Shown here piece by piece: positions 1-6,483 of a stretch of 38,847 bases of DNA. The notes below the pieces were generated by a model. It made no database searches and was not told where the DNA came from. It saw only the letters and a list, made by a program, of their open reading frames with translations. The position numbers and the translations under genes are program-made. Numbering within the stretch: position 1 is the first letter of the stretch; each line of letters begins with the position of its first letter. The stretch lies in IMG/VR virus record IMGVR_UViG_3300032322_002937, positions 1-38,847 of that record, one strand, 5' to 3'. Origin of the DNA: a virus.

Positions 1-1
1 C

Positions 2-151
2 GCAAAGCCGCCCGCATACGGTTCGGGCCGGGAAGGACCCGTGGGGGCGATGGGCAAACGGCGTGCCAACGTGATGCGCAAGCGCCATGCCAAGTTTGAA
101 GAAGGATTTTCTGAGACGGTTGAAGGCGCCGGGCGCACTTCTGAGCGATAG
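2..151 (+). CDS. C-terminal end of an unrecognised protein (partial)
   Basis: An open frame enters from the left edge and stops with TAG at 149-151, giving 49 visible residues that are rich in Arg and Lys in the middle (MGKRRANVMRKRHAKFEEGF) and acidic to polar at the end. It converges on the minus-strand gene ending at 156, with only four bases between the stops. I do not recognise the family. It may be the tail of a basic DNA- or RNA-binding protein, or a chance open frame in high-G+C DNA. An in-frame ATG at 50 would also allow a short independent gene. Upstream sequence is needed to decide. Confidence 0.35.
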   Translation, partial: AKPPAYGSGREGPVGAMGKRRANVMRKRHAKFEEGFSETVEGAGRTSER

Positions 152-155
152 TTGT

Positions 156-794
156 TCATTGCACTGAAACGTGGTGGGAAGTCAAGCGGAAATCTTCACT
201 GTTCTCCCCTTCAATCGGAGAATCATACCAACCCAAGGAAAGCTTCAGCCGCGCCAAAGCGTTTCGCTGGTCAATTTGCAGCTCATCCGCCACTTGCCGC
301 ACGCCACGGTTCTTTACCACTATCAACCGCGTCAGGTCATAAAGCGTTTCAACCGATGGCCTGGGCAGCCGCCGAGCGGGGTAGCGTCGCGCCCGCAACA
401 TCCACGGTGCGAAGCGCTTGCGTTCTGCCTCTTCAATCCCAAGCAACTGCCCGGTGCCATCCCCGCCAGCGGCCAAGCGTTCTGAGAACTGACTGCGCAC
501 GATCAGCGACCGCCCACCATCCCTGAACTCAACAATCAGCTGGATTTCCTTCGCTGCCCGATACTCCGCCGGCGTGATCTTGCCCGCATCCCTGAGCCCC
601 GCCAGCTTATCCGCCCGCATCACGCGCTGCCGATCCACCCGCCGCGCCAGCCCTTCCGCTGCCCGTACAGCGGCTTCAGGGTCATATTCCACCGGCACCC
701 GGAAGAATGGCGCGGCATGGCACTGAGCGGCCACGGCGCGGGCTTCCTCGGCCATTGCACGCGCATGTGCCGTTTCAATCGCGTGCCGAGCCAT
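156..794 (-). CDS. Hypothetical protein of the replication module, HTH-like C-terminus
   Basis: The protein has about 212 residues from the ATG at 794, which follows a purine-rich GGGGACGG stretch. The frame stays open up to an ATG at 956, but that extension would translate the TTCACACC repeat array into low-complexity HTPSH and CEGG runs, so I prefer the internal start. The N-terminal half is an Ala/Glu/Arg-rich helix. The C-terminal part (LIVVKNRGVRQVADELQIDQ) has the spacing of a helix-turn-helix, and YDLTRLIVVKNRG resembles replication-linked proteins of other alphaproteobacterial prophages only in a general way. It lies downstream of the replication ATPase on the same strand, separated by the repeat array, so a role in replication initiation or its control is an inference. 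No function is assigned. Confidence 0.6.
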   Translation of the reverse strand: MARHAIETAHARAMAEEARAVAAQCHAAPFFRVPVEYDPEAAVRAAEGLARRVDRQRVMRADKLAGLRDAGKITPAEYRAAKEIQLIVEFRDGGRSLIVRSQFSERLAAGGDGTGQLLGIEEAERKRFAPWMLRARRYPARRLPRPSVETLYDLTRLIVVKNRGVRQVADELQIDQRNALARLKLSLGWYDSPIEGENSEDFRLTSHHVSVQ

Positions 795-855
795 ACCGTC
801 CCCGGTTACCCACGCCTCGCCCGGCTGGACAACGCCAACCCCCAGAGTCAACCCC

Positions 856-1080
856 TTCACACCACCTTCACACCCACCTTCACACCTTTCTTTATTGATT
901 TGAATAGAAGTGTGAAGGTGTGAAGGGTGTGAAGGTGTATGTACACGCGCGACCATGATCTTCTCCTATAAGGTTCCGCCCCACGCGCACGTAGGGAAAT
1001 TTGCTTCACACCCTTCACACCTTCACACCCTGAGTGTTTTCAACGAACGAAGGTGTGAAGGCGGGTGTGAAAGGTGTGAG
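856..1080. repeat. Twelve-copy TTCACACC array, candidate replication origin
   Basis: The octamer TTCACACC occurs as three direct copies at 856, 867 and 879. Its complement GGTGTGAA follows at 909 (one mismatch), 917 and 926. Three direct copies recur at 1005, 1014 and 1022, and three complements at 1052, 1064 and 1073 (last base differs). The two inverted triplet pairs each enclose a spacer; the first (887-908) has only 3 G/C in 22 bases in an otherwise G+C-rich genome. The array fills the otherwise gene-free stretch 795-1091 between the replication ATPase and the gene downstream of it. Iterons around an AT-rich segment are typical of phage and plasmid origins; an operator cluster is the alternative. 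Confidence 0.75.
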
Positions 1081-1091
1081 CGTTCCCCCTT

Positions 1092-2999
1092 TTATACGGG
1101 GGGCGCGGGGGGCCGCGCCGGTTCTTCAGCATCCAAAACCGCAAGGGGCACGCAGAATGCGCGGCCCGAATAAGCCTTGCCCATGCGCAGATTCCCGATA
1201 CTTCGCTTGGCATGCGGCATTTGCTCCATCGCGCGCCACCACGCCTCACCGGCAAACTCGGTCCCGTGGAACAGCCGCCGCAGTTCCTGATGCTGGCGCG
1301 CGAACCACACCACCTTCAGCGGCACACCGCCCAGCGGCTTAGCCTCATCATCATTCCAAGGATCACGCAGCAGCTTCACCGCATCATCGGCGGATAACTC
1401 CTCCGGCTTTAGCCCGTAGCGCCGCAATTCGCCCGCCGGATCGCCAGCCGCTTCACCTTCAAAGCATTCCCTCACCAAATCGCCCAAGGCGACCTTGGCG
1501 TTGCCCGCCGCGCGCTGGATGCTGGTTGAAGACAACATCACCCACACCCGCCTGCCTGCGCTGTCTTCTCGCTGTGCTACCGCCCCGCCAATGAAGCCCT
1601 GAGCCTCAGCAACCAAGGCAGCGGCTTCAGCATCCGTGGCCACGGCATCGCTTGCCAGCAGCCACCAGCCGGCCAGCAGCGCCCCAACCTGGTCCGCTTC
1701 ACGCGCCGTCGCGCCCGCCGCCACCATGGCCGCGCGCATCGCCCGCAGATTGCCATCCCATCGCCCGAACCCCTCAATGACGCGCCCAAGCATTGCCGCG
1801 CCAAGCGCATGAGCCTTGGCCTGTATCGCATCAATCGCATCCTTATTGTCGCGACCCGCCGGCATGAGCGTGAGTTCAGTGAAGCGCCCCATATGTTCAG
1901 GCTTCAGCACCGGCGGATGGATTGCGGCGTAGCAAACCGCACCCAGCACGCTGAAGGACCGCCCTCGCCCATCAGGCGTGCCCCGCAACCCGCGCGACCC
2001 TTCACCGCCGCTGGCAGGCAACATCATGTCAAACAGCGCCGCGGCGCCCGAGCGATCCCCCTGGGCCGCTTCATCCACAATGATCGGGCCGGGCCTATCA
2101 GTGACCCGTGATTCAAGCCCTGACTTTGTGGTGTCATTCGAATAGGCATGCACCGGCAGAAGCCCTTGGAGCACGCGAATCAAGCTTGTTTTGCCAGTGC
2201 CCGTGCCGCCCAACATCACCAGGTTCGGGCGCCAGCGCACAGCAGCCCCGAGCGACGCGACCGCGCACCACCCAAGCGCCAGCATGGCGGCCGCGGGGCC
2301 ATCCCGAAACACCCAAAGATCAGCAATCTCTCGCCGCAAATCATCAATTTCGGCTGGCGCGCACGGCTTGGCAGGCTGGCGCCGCACCGATGGTTCCAGC
2401 ACATACACGTGCCGTTCCGTCGCCCCTTCCACTTCCACATTCAGCACAATACCGGCACGTTCAGCCCGGCCATCCGCAAAGACCAGGCGCCCGCCAAGGT
2501 GCAGCAGCGGCTGGCCCTTTTCATCCGCCCATATACCTGTGCGGCGCGGCGGCGAGATGATGGGATCATACGGCCCCAACAGAAAGCAGGCCCGCATGAT
2601 GGCCTTGCCGACCTTATCCCAATCCTTGACCTTCAAAGCACCGTAGTCATCCATGCTGCCAAAATGCTGCGCCAGCCAGGTTTCATCGGCGCCGAACAAA
2701 TCCAGCAGGGCGGATTTCTGCATCATTTCCCGCGCCGGCAAGCCGCGAAAATTCCCGCCAGCATCCACAAGATAGTAAAAGCCCGGCGCCACGCCGATTG
2801 GCACAATGCCGCTATCCCCAAAATCCTGAGCATCTGCAGGCGCGGGCAACCTTACCGGGCCATCATCCTCCGCGCGCTTCTTCTTCGCCTTCTTCCCGCT
2901 GGCGTCTGCCTGCTGCTGCACATCGGCCATGGCGCCATTGAAGGGATCAATCGGTTCAGCGGCTGAGCTCTGCGACACGCGGCACCCTCCCGTAGCCAT
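1092..2999 (-). CDS. P-loop ATPase, probable phage replication helicase
   Basis: This is a 635-residue protein. Residues 1-50 are low-complexity with a Lys-rich patch (KKAKKKR). A middle domain of unknown fold precedes the ATPase core: Walker A GGTGTGKTS near residue 264, Walker B IIVDEAAQ near 303, and a candidate arginine-finger region GRFTELTL near 365. The layout (N-terminal recruitment region, then a single P-loop helicase-like core) matches phage and plasmid primase-helicase or VapE/DUF927-like proteins, but no primase motif is visible, so I call only the ATPase. It probably acts at the TTCACACC array just downstream of its stop. The ATG at 2999 overlaps the upstream gene by 44 bases; an internal start (for example MADVQQQ) is possible. 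Confidence 0.75.
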   Translation of the reverse strand: MATGGCRVSQSSAAEPIDPFNGAMADVQQQADASGKKAKKKRAEDDGPVRLPAPADAQDFGDSGIVPIGVAPGFYYLVDAGGNFRGLPAREMMQKSALLDLFGADETWLAQHFGSMDDYGALKVKDWDKVGKAIMRACFLLGPYDPIISPPRRTGIWADEKGQPLLHLGGRLVFADGRAERAGIVLNVEVEGATERHVYVLEPSVRRQPAKPCAPAEIDDLRREIADLWVFRDGPAAAMLALGWCAVASLGAAVRWRPNLVMLGGTGTGKTSLIRVLQGLLPVHAYSNDTTKSGLESRVTDRPGPIIVDEAAQGDRSGAAALFDMMLPASGGEGSRGLRGTPDGRGRSFSVLGAVCYAAIHPPVLKPEHMGRFTELTLMPAGRDNKDAIDAIQAKAHALGAAMLGRVIEGFGRWDGNLRAMRAAMVAAGATAREADQVGALLAGWWLLASDAVATDAEAAALVAEAQGFIGGAVAQREDSAGRRVWVMLSSTSIQRAAGNAKVALGDLVRECFEGEAAGDPAGELRRYGLKPEELSADDAVKLLRDPWNDDEAKPLGGVPLKVVWFARQHQELRRLFHGTEFAGEAWWRAMEQMPHAKRSIGNLRMGKAYSGRAFCVPLAVLDAEEPARPPAPPV

Positions 3000-3486
3000 T
3001 TGCGCGCAACAGCGCGGCGGCCGCCTGATAGATGTTCAGCCCCTTCATGAAGGCCATGAGGCTTGAAAAAGTTTCACCCCGCGCGCCGCCCGTTTCAGTC
3101 ACCCAATCACCGGATACAGTGCAGACATAAACGGCAGAGGCATCAGCGCGCGCCATCAAAAAAACAGGCCATTCCAGGACGGCCAATTGCAACTTCAAGG
3201 AAGACAAGCGGCTGAGCGGCGCCGTGAAATCCATCAGCGGCGTGGCAATGCGCGGGTGTTCGGAAAGCTTGCGCGTGAAGCCCATGGCAACAAAGCCGCG
3301 CGCCATATTCGCATCCGAATGGCGCATCACTGTTTCCGCGAGGCCGAAGGCAGGCGCATCACCAGCCTTGGTGCCGCGCTTCGGCAACGGCGCGAAAATG
3401 CCGGTGTCGATTCCATGCGGCTTGCGGTTGTCCCATGCAGATTGGATTCTGGCGTGAACGGCGGGGGCGAGGGCGGCAGCGCTCAT
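2956..3486 (-). CDS. Hypothetical protein upstream of the replication ATPase
   Basis: The protein has about 176 residues from the ATG at 3486, preceded by AAGGGG at a fitting distance; an ATG at 3504 is in frame but abuts the operator palindrome. I recognise no family. The body looks globular, with alternating hydrophobic stretches (LKLQLAVLEWPVFLMARA) and an Ala-rich C-terminus. Its end overlaps the start of the ATPase gene by 44 bases, so the two are translationally linked and it is probably the first gene of the replication operon. It could be a loader or accessory factor for the ATPase; that is inference from position only. Confidence 0.65.
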   Translation of the reverse strand: MSAAALAPAVHARIQSAWDNRKPHGIDTGIFAPLPKRGTKAGDAPAFGLAETVMRHSDANMARGFVAMGFTRKLSEHPRIATPLMDFTAPLSRLSSLKLQLAVLEWPVFLMARADASAVYVCTVSGDWVTETGGARGETFSSLMAFMKGLNIYQAAAALLRANGYGRVPRVAELSR

Positions 3487-3498
3487 GCCGAAAACCCC

Positions 3499-3527
3499 TT
3501 GCATGATAGGCCCGATGGGCCTATAAC
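3499..3527 (+). promoter_or_regulatory. Sigma70-like promoter, probably giving a leaderless transcript
   Basis: TTGCAT (3499-3504) and TATAAC (3522-3527) are 17 bases apart, a near-consensus housekeeping promoter. Transcription would start about seven bases after the -10 box, at or within a base or two of the ATG at 3534, leaving no room for a ribosome binding site. The spacer and -10 box are covered by a perfect palindrome (3506-3524). Confidence 0.55.
3506..3524. promoter_or_regulatory. Operator palindrome ATAGGCCC-GAT-GGGCCTAT
   Basis: This is a perfect inverted repeat with 8-base arms around a 3-base centre. It lies between the diverging genes at 3486 (minus) and 3534 (plus) and occupies the spacer and -10 box of the plus-strand promoter. 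The HTH protein encoded second in that transcript (3739-3927) is the obvious candidate binder, which would make this an autoregulatory site that could also control the replication operon. Confidence 0.6.
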
Positions 3528-3533
3528 TGCGGC

Positions 3534-3749
3534 ATGTTCAAACCCGCCACACGCCCCGCCCTTCCCGCCGATGCTATCGGCTTCATTGCCCGCCGCGATG
3601 ATCGGCCCGAGCGCTTGGCGCTGTTTAAGGTTGACAACACGCTGTCCAACACGTTCCGAATTGACGAAACGGTTGACACTCTGCGCCCCGCGCTTGCGGC
3701 CGCCGGCATGACGGTTGACGCGGCGGGCATTGTGCGCCGTGTCGCCTGA
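3534..3749 (+). CDS. Small hypothetical protein, first gene of a regulatory pair
   Basis: It encodes 71 residues (starting MFKPATRPALPADAIGFIAR) and is mixed charged with no membrane segment or recognisable motif. Its ATG lies seven bases after a TATAAC -10 box, so translation is probably leaderless. The stop overlaps the GTG start of the following HTH gene by eleven bases, pointing to coupled expression and a shared function, perhaps a regulator with a small partner. Opposite in strand to the neighbouring operons. Function unknown. Confidence 0.6.
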   Translation: MFKPATRPALPADAIGFIARRDDRPERLALFKVDNTLSNTFRIDETVDTLRPALAAAGMTVDAAGIVRRVA

Positions 3750-3927
3750 ACAATTCCGCGAAGCCGTAGCCGCCCTTGGGCTATCGCAGCGCGCGGCGGC
3801 ATTGGCGCTTGAAGTGGATGAACGCACGGTGCGCAAATGGGCGCTTGGTGAGCGCGCCGTTCCAGGCCCAGCCAGGGTCGCGCTACGCTGCATGTTGACG
3901 CTCCGCCAGCTTGGCCGTGACGCTTAG
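3739..3927 (+). CDS. Xre/Cro-type HTH DNA-binding protein
   Basis: It encodes 62 residues from the GTG at 3739. It is almost entirely one helix-turn-helix: FREAVAALGLSQRAAALALE then VDERTVRKWALGERAVPG, the second part being the recognition helix and the loop typical of small phage or antitoxin-like regulators. The GTG start is chosen because it overlaps the stop of the upstream gene and begins exactly at the domain; a TTG at 3715 is in frame. Its last 45 bases overlap antisense with the end of the methyltransferase gene. It probably binds the palindrome at 3506-3524 and controls its own promoter and the divergent replication genes (inference). Confidence 0.75.
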   Translation: MSPEQFREAVAALGLSQRAAALALEVDERTVRKWALGERAVPGPARVALRCMLTLRQLGRDA

Positions 3928-4815
3928 GATTGTTCGCCCAAGCAATTCTGGAATGACAGGGACAACTGCGTTTCCGAGGCATCGCAGGCGGTCCACCCTA
4001 TCGGGAACCCCATAAGCCACTCGACCCACGGCGGGTTCAGTTGCCCACCACTCCATTCCGCTAAAGTCGGGCCAGCCACCCGGCCGCGCTCCGCTTGCGT
4101 TGCATGACTGCCGGATTTCCAGTCGCGCGCTGTCGCGGTAGGAACCAGAACCGCATCGTTTAGATTCATCGAATACCCCTGCGCTTTCTTGCGCTGCGCC
4201 CGATGACTTTCCGGCTGGTCGCCGGATCGGCCATCCCTCGCCTGTGGCGTCGGCCAAAAGCGCGCCGCTGTCAGCAGTGACTTCGTGACATCCGCTCCCA
4301 TGGCATCCATGCCTTCCGCCCTCGGCGTGGGCAATAATCCAGACCCGATTCCGCTGATGCGGCGCGCCGACATGGACAGCACCCACCACGCCCGCCCACC
4401 AGGCGTAACCGAGTGCTTCCAAGTCAGCGAAAACCCTGTCTGCGCCGCGATTTCTGAGCGCAGGCACGTTTTCAGCAATGACCCAAGTTGGGCGGAGTTC
4501 TCCGATAAGTCGGGCAAATTCGCGCCACAATCCGCTTCTGGCGCCGTCAAGACCGACACCCTTTCCGGCAACGCTGATATCTTGGCAGGGGAAGCCACCA
4601 CAGATTGCGTCAATGGCGATTCCGTCAGTGGCAAGCCTGCCTGCACTGATGGCGGTGACATCATGATAGCGCCTCACCTGCGGCCAATGCTTTGCCAGCA
4701 CTCGCCGCGCAAAAGGGTCAATTTCACAGAAGGCGGCGGTATGGAAACCGCCTGTGCGCTCCAACCCCAGCGCGAAACCGCCAATGCCTGAAAACAAGTC
4801 CAGCGTGCGGATCAT
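3883..4815 (-). CDS. C5 cytosine-specific DNA methyltransferase
   Basis: A 310-residue enzyme that would transfer a methyl group from S-adenosylmethionine to cytosine C5 in phage or host DNA. All key motifs are present in order: motif I LDLFSGIGGFALGLE (5-19), motif IV GGFPCQDIS with catalytic Cys77, motif VI AENVP (114-118), motif VIII QRNRVWII (154-161), and a C-terminal motif X LRCLGNAVVP. The length is normal for a phage Dcm-type enzyme with a short target-recognition region (about 165-255). It ends the early operon; its ATG overlaps the stop of the 44-residue gene upstream (ATGA). Likely roles are protection from host restriction or control by methylation. A second long frame runs through residues 51-297. 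Confidence 0.95.
   Translation of the reverse strand: MIRTLDLFSGIGGFALGLERTGGFHTAAFCEIDPFARRVLAKHWPQVRRYHDVTAISAGRLATDGIAIDAICGGFPCQDISVAGKGVGLDGARSGLWREFARLIGELRPTWVIAENVPALRNRGADRVFADLEALGYAWWAGVVGAVHVGAPHQRNRVWIIAHAEGGRHGCHGSGCHEVTADSGALLADATGEGWPIRRPAGKSSGAAQESAGVFDESKRCGSGSYRDSARLEIRQSCNASGARPGGWPDFSGMEWWATEPAVGRVAYGVPDRVDRLRCLGNAVVPVIPELLGRTILSVTAKLAERQHAA
3924..4664 (-). CDS. Overlapping same-strand frame (+1) inside the methyltransferase gene
   Basis: An uninterrupted 246-codon frame, shifted +1 against the methyltransferase, opens with ATG at 4664. Its product contains TGFSLTWKHSVTPGGRAWW, two Leu/Phe-x-PTP-x-AR-D type segments (LLPTPRAEG and WPTPQARDG) and LNPPWVEWLMGFPIGWT. From memory, proteins with the same LPTP...ARD...NPxxVEWLMGFPxGWT pattern are common in phage genomes next to or within Dcm-type genes, and are often labelled hypothetical or methyltransferase. 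The LMGFPIGWT part is encoded by the same bases as methyltransferase segment GRVAYGVPDRVD. Whether it is translated or only a by-product of the conserved methyltransferase codons cannot be settled here. Confidence 0.45.
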   Translation of the reverse strand: MMSPPSVQAGLPLTESPLTQSVVASPAKISALPERVSVLTAPEADCGANLPDLSENSAQLGSLLKTCLRSEIAAQTGFSLTWKHSVTPGGRAWWVLSMSARRISGIGSGLLPTPRAEGMDAMGADVTKSLLTAARFWPTPQARDGRSGDQPESHRAQRKKAQGYSMNLNDAVLVPTATARDWKSGSHATQAERGRVAGPTLAEWSGGQLNPPWVEWLMGFPIGWTACDASETQLSLSFQNCLGEQS

Positions 4816-4946
4816 GCGACCACGCCTTCCAACAAGGCCCGCATATCCGCATGGCAGCGCGCGACTTCTTCATCATTCCGCATTTTGCGCCACACTTCCG
4901 CCAGAGTCAGAAGCGTCAGCAGCTTGGCAGCCAAATCCGCGCTCAT
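4812..4946 (-). CDS. 44-residue protein upstream of the methyltransferase
   Basis: A short gene beginning MSADLAAKLLTLLTLAEVWR and continuing with a charged helix. It is amphipathic and helical with no membrane span. It is joined to both neighbours by ATGA overlaps: its start overlaps the stop of the 87-residue gene and its stop overlaps the methyltransferase start. Function unknown; it may be an accessory factor of the methyltransferase or only a coupling gene. The perfect fit in the overlap chain is the main support. Confidence 0.65.
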   Translation of the reverse strand: MSADLAAKLLTLLTLAEVWRKMRNDEEVARCHADMRALLEGVVA

Positions 4947-5206
4947 GCGCGGCCCTCAATCGGCGCGGCGGCAAACACGGCGGTCTGGCGCGCCGTTTCC
5001 CCCAAGATGAAACCGTAAACCAGATCGAGCGTGCCCTTCCCCGCTTCCGCCCATTGATCCTGCCGCCGACCGGCGATGGTTTTGTGCGCAAGCAGCGCAG
5101 CCAACACCTGCCTCTCCTCCGCAGGCGTCAGCCCTTGGCGGGCGAGCGCTTCGCGCAGCCGCCGCCCGGCGAGACCAAGCCGCGCGAATTCCGCCCCATC
5201 ACACAT
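4943..5206 (-). CDS. Small hypothetical protein (87 residues) of the early operon
   Basis: The sequence begins MCDGAEFARLGLAGRRLREA. It is predicted helical and Arg/Ala-rich, with a middle segment LTPAEERQVLAALLAHKTI and a C-terminal LVYGFILGETARQTAVFAAA. The ATG at 5206 overlaps the stop of the GcrA-like gene by eight bases (ATGTGTGA), and its own stop overlaps the next start by four. No family recognised. The upstream frame is open further but would run antisense-free through the GcrA-like gene in another frame, so the short start is chosen. Confidence 0.6.
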   Translation of the reverse strand: MCDGAEFARLGLAGRRLREALARQGLTPAEERQVLAALLAHKTIAGRRQDQWAEAGKGTLDLVYGFILGETARQTAVFAAAPIEGRA

Positions 5207-5831
5207 AGGCCGGGAACCTTCCACGGGCGGGCGGGCCACGCCACGCCCGATCCTTTGGCCGGGGCCGAGCATCATCTTTTGCCGCCCCGCGCTTGCTGAA
5301 GCAGCGCGCGTGATGCGCTGGGCAGTAAGCGCTATCTTGCCGCCCTTCTTTATTCCGCCGCGCTGGCGCATCGCAAAAGCGCGGCTCTTCCCCGAACAGC
5401 CTTTCCTTGTCGCCCCACATCGGAAACTGACAACCCCGCACCGGAAAAAGCTGCGGCCGAGGTTTTGAAGCCTCAGCCGCGGAGTTTCCAGACAGGGAGG
5501 ATGCCACATGCGCGGAAGCAGCCGCCGCGCGCGGCCCGGGCTGGGCCGAAGCCTCAGCCAAGTTTTGGTGGGCGACGGGCGCCACCTGGAACCCCCCAGC
5601 ACCCGTCGCCCTAAGCCGCGTGAACGCCGCACGCGGCTTATTCTTCACACCTTCAAGCGCCGCCGGCAGAGGCCGGGCAGCCAACTTCAACCGATGCACC
5701 TTGCCAACAACGGAACCCTTGGACACGCCAAGGGCAGCCGCGATTTCGCTGTAGCTATCACCACGCGCATGTAATTCGCGCAGCCGATCAATCATGCCGG
5801 GCCTTGCCCATGGGCCAGGAGGCGCGCTCAT
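5199..5831 (-). CDS. GcrA-like cell cycle transcription regulator
   Basis: About 210 residues from the ATG at 5831, preceded by an AGGCAGG-type binding site. The N-terminus holds the GcrA HTH: LRELHARGDSYSEIAAALGV followed by SKGSVVGKVHRLKL. A long disordered Ala/Pro linker leads to the C-terminal GcrA box, GCQFPMWGD, then PRFCDAP and SAYCPAHHARCF, keeping the Cys/His pattern of the family. Host GcrA binds sigma70 and activates promoters with methylated GANTC sites; a phage copy could redirect that network. It is longer than typical GcrA (about 170) because of the linker and a tail after the Cys/His box. It sits two genes upstream of a DNA methyltransferase gene in one operon. Confidence 0.85.
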   Translation of the reverse strand: MSAPPGPWARPGMIDRLRELHARGDSYSEIAAALGVSKGSVVGKVHRLKLAARPLPAALEGVKNKPRAAFTRLRATGAGGFQVAPVAHQNLAEASAQPGPRAAAASAHVASSLSGNSAAEASKPRPQLFPVRGCQFPMWGDKERLFGEEPRFCDAPARRNKEGRQDSAYCPAHHARCFSKRGAAKDDARPRPKDRAWRGPPARGRFPAYV

Positions 5832-5953
5832 GACAGCACCTGCCTTTGAACCCAAAGCATCAGAAGCACAAAGAACCAAAGGGCGAAGCCAATACCGCTC
5901 GAAACAACAATGACGGCAATAAGCCGCGTCATGATTTCATCAAACCTATTCAC
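5828..5953 (-). CDS. Small single-span membrane protein (41 residues)
   Basis: From the GTG at 5953 the product reads MNRFDEIMTRLIAVIVV, then a hydrophobic stretch through residues 9-34 (FALWFFVLLMLW at its end) and a short polar tail. GGAGG lies about eight bases before the GTG, whereas the in-frame ATG at 5932 has no such site. The GTG overlaps the stop of the CII-like gene (GTGA), and its stop overlaps the GcrA-like start (ATGA), so it is a translated link in the chain. Function unknown; small membrane proteins in this position can be exclusion factors or regulators of host proteases, but nothing specific is visible. Confidence 0.65.
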   Translation of the reverse strand: MNRFDEIMTRLIAVIVVSSGIGFALWFFVLLMLWVQRQVLS

Positions 5954-6402
5954 TTCTTCACCCCCTCCAAAATCGCCGCTGCTTCTGTGGCGACGGCAAC
6001 CACATCAAGCATTTCCTGCAAAAGCTTTAGCCGCTCAGATTCAGTGATCACGCCATCACCCATCGCGCGCGCAAAATCGGCAAAGAATTTGCTCGCTTTC
6101 TCGCCGACCGAGGCAATGGCGCTGATGGCGCAGCCATTGATGGGTTCCACATGCACCAGCGCCAGGCCGTGCATGCCGGCCAGCAGCTTTGTCACCACAG
6201 GCGCACCCGCCGCGCGTTCCAAATCCGCCACAACATCCAGCGCAGGAAAGCGATTTATCTCCACCTGATCATAACTAGCCGCCAGATGAGTCTTGTTCAG
6301 GCGCGATGCCGCCGCCGCCGCTTCCAGCCCGCCGGCATGCTGCACCAGCACCCGAAACCCGGTTTTCAGCGCGCGACGTTCTTCATGCGTGGTCAGGTGC
6401 AT
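5950..6402 (-). CDS. CII-like phage regulatory protein
   Basis: A 150-residue protein. Residues 8-60 resemble the HTH of phage CII/CP76-type regulators: LVQHAGGLEAAAAASRLNKT then DVVADLERAAGAPVVTKLLA, the characteristic end of that family's DNA-binding part. The C-terminal half is a helical region (SEKxKFFADFARAMGDG-like, then LKLLQEMLDVVAVATEAA) that could oligomerise. As in lambda it follows the cro-like gene on the same strand, which supports a lysis/lysogeny or replication control role, but here a plus-strand gene lies between them. A 15-base palindrome lies 16 bases upstream of its start. Confidence 0.7.
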   Translation of the reverse strand: MHLTTHEERRALKTGFRVLVQHAGGLEAAAAASRLNKTHLAASYDQVEINRFPALDVVADLERAAGAPVVTKLLAGMHGLALVHVEPINGCAISAIASVGEKASKFFADFARAMGDGVITESERLKLLQEMLDVVAVATEAAAILEGVKK

Positions 6403-6417
6403 CAGCGCGCCACCTTC

Positions 6418-6432
6418 GCGGAATCATTCCGC
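6418..6432. promoter_or_regulatory. Palindrome GCGGAAT-C-ATTCCGC between divergent genes
   Basis: A perfect 7-base-arm inverted repeat with one central base, located between the starts of the CII-like gene (6402, minus) and the membrane protein gene (6484, plus). Position and symmetry suit a dimeric regulator, with the CII-like protein as a candidate binder. A short RNA hairpin is also possible, but no U-tract follows. Confidence 0.4.
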
Positions 6433-6483
6433 ATGACAAACGCGGTTGCCTTCGCCATATTCGCGGCGGAAAGGAGAATTCCC

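Noticed and set aside
956-956. Start of the 156-794 gene at the ATG at 956
   Set aside because: It would translate the repeat array as low-complexity HTPSH and CEGG residues; the internal ATG has a better binding site.
856-1080. CRISPR array
   Set aside because: Repeats are 8-base octamers in both orientations with 8-12 base steps, not 25-40 base direct repeats with unique spacers.
2148-2966. Long plus-strand frame opposite the replication ATPase
   Set aside because: It mirrors the ATPase codons, is His/Arg/Pro-rich and has no motif; typical antisense shadow in G+C-rich DNA.
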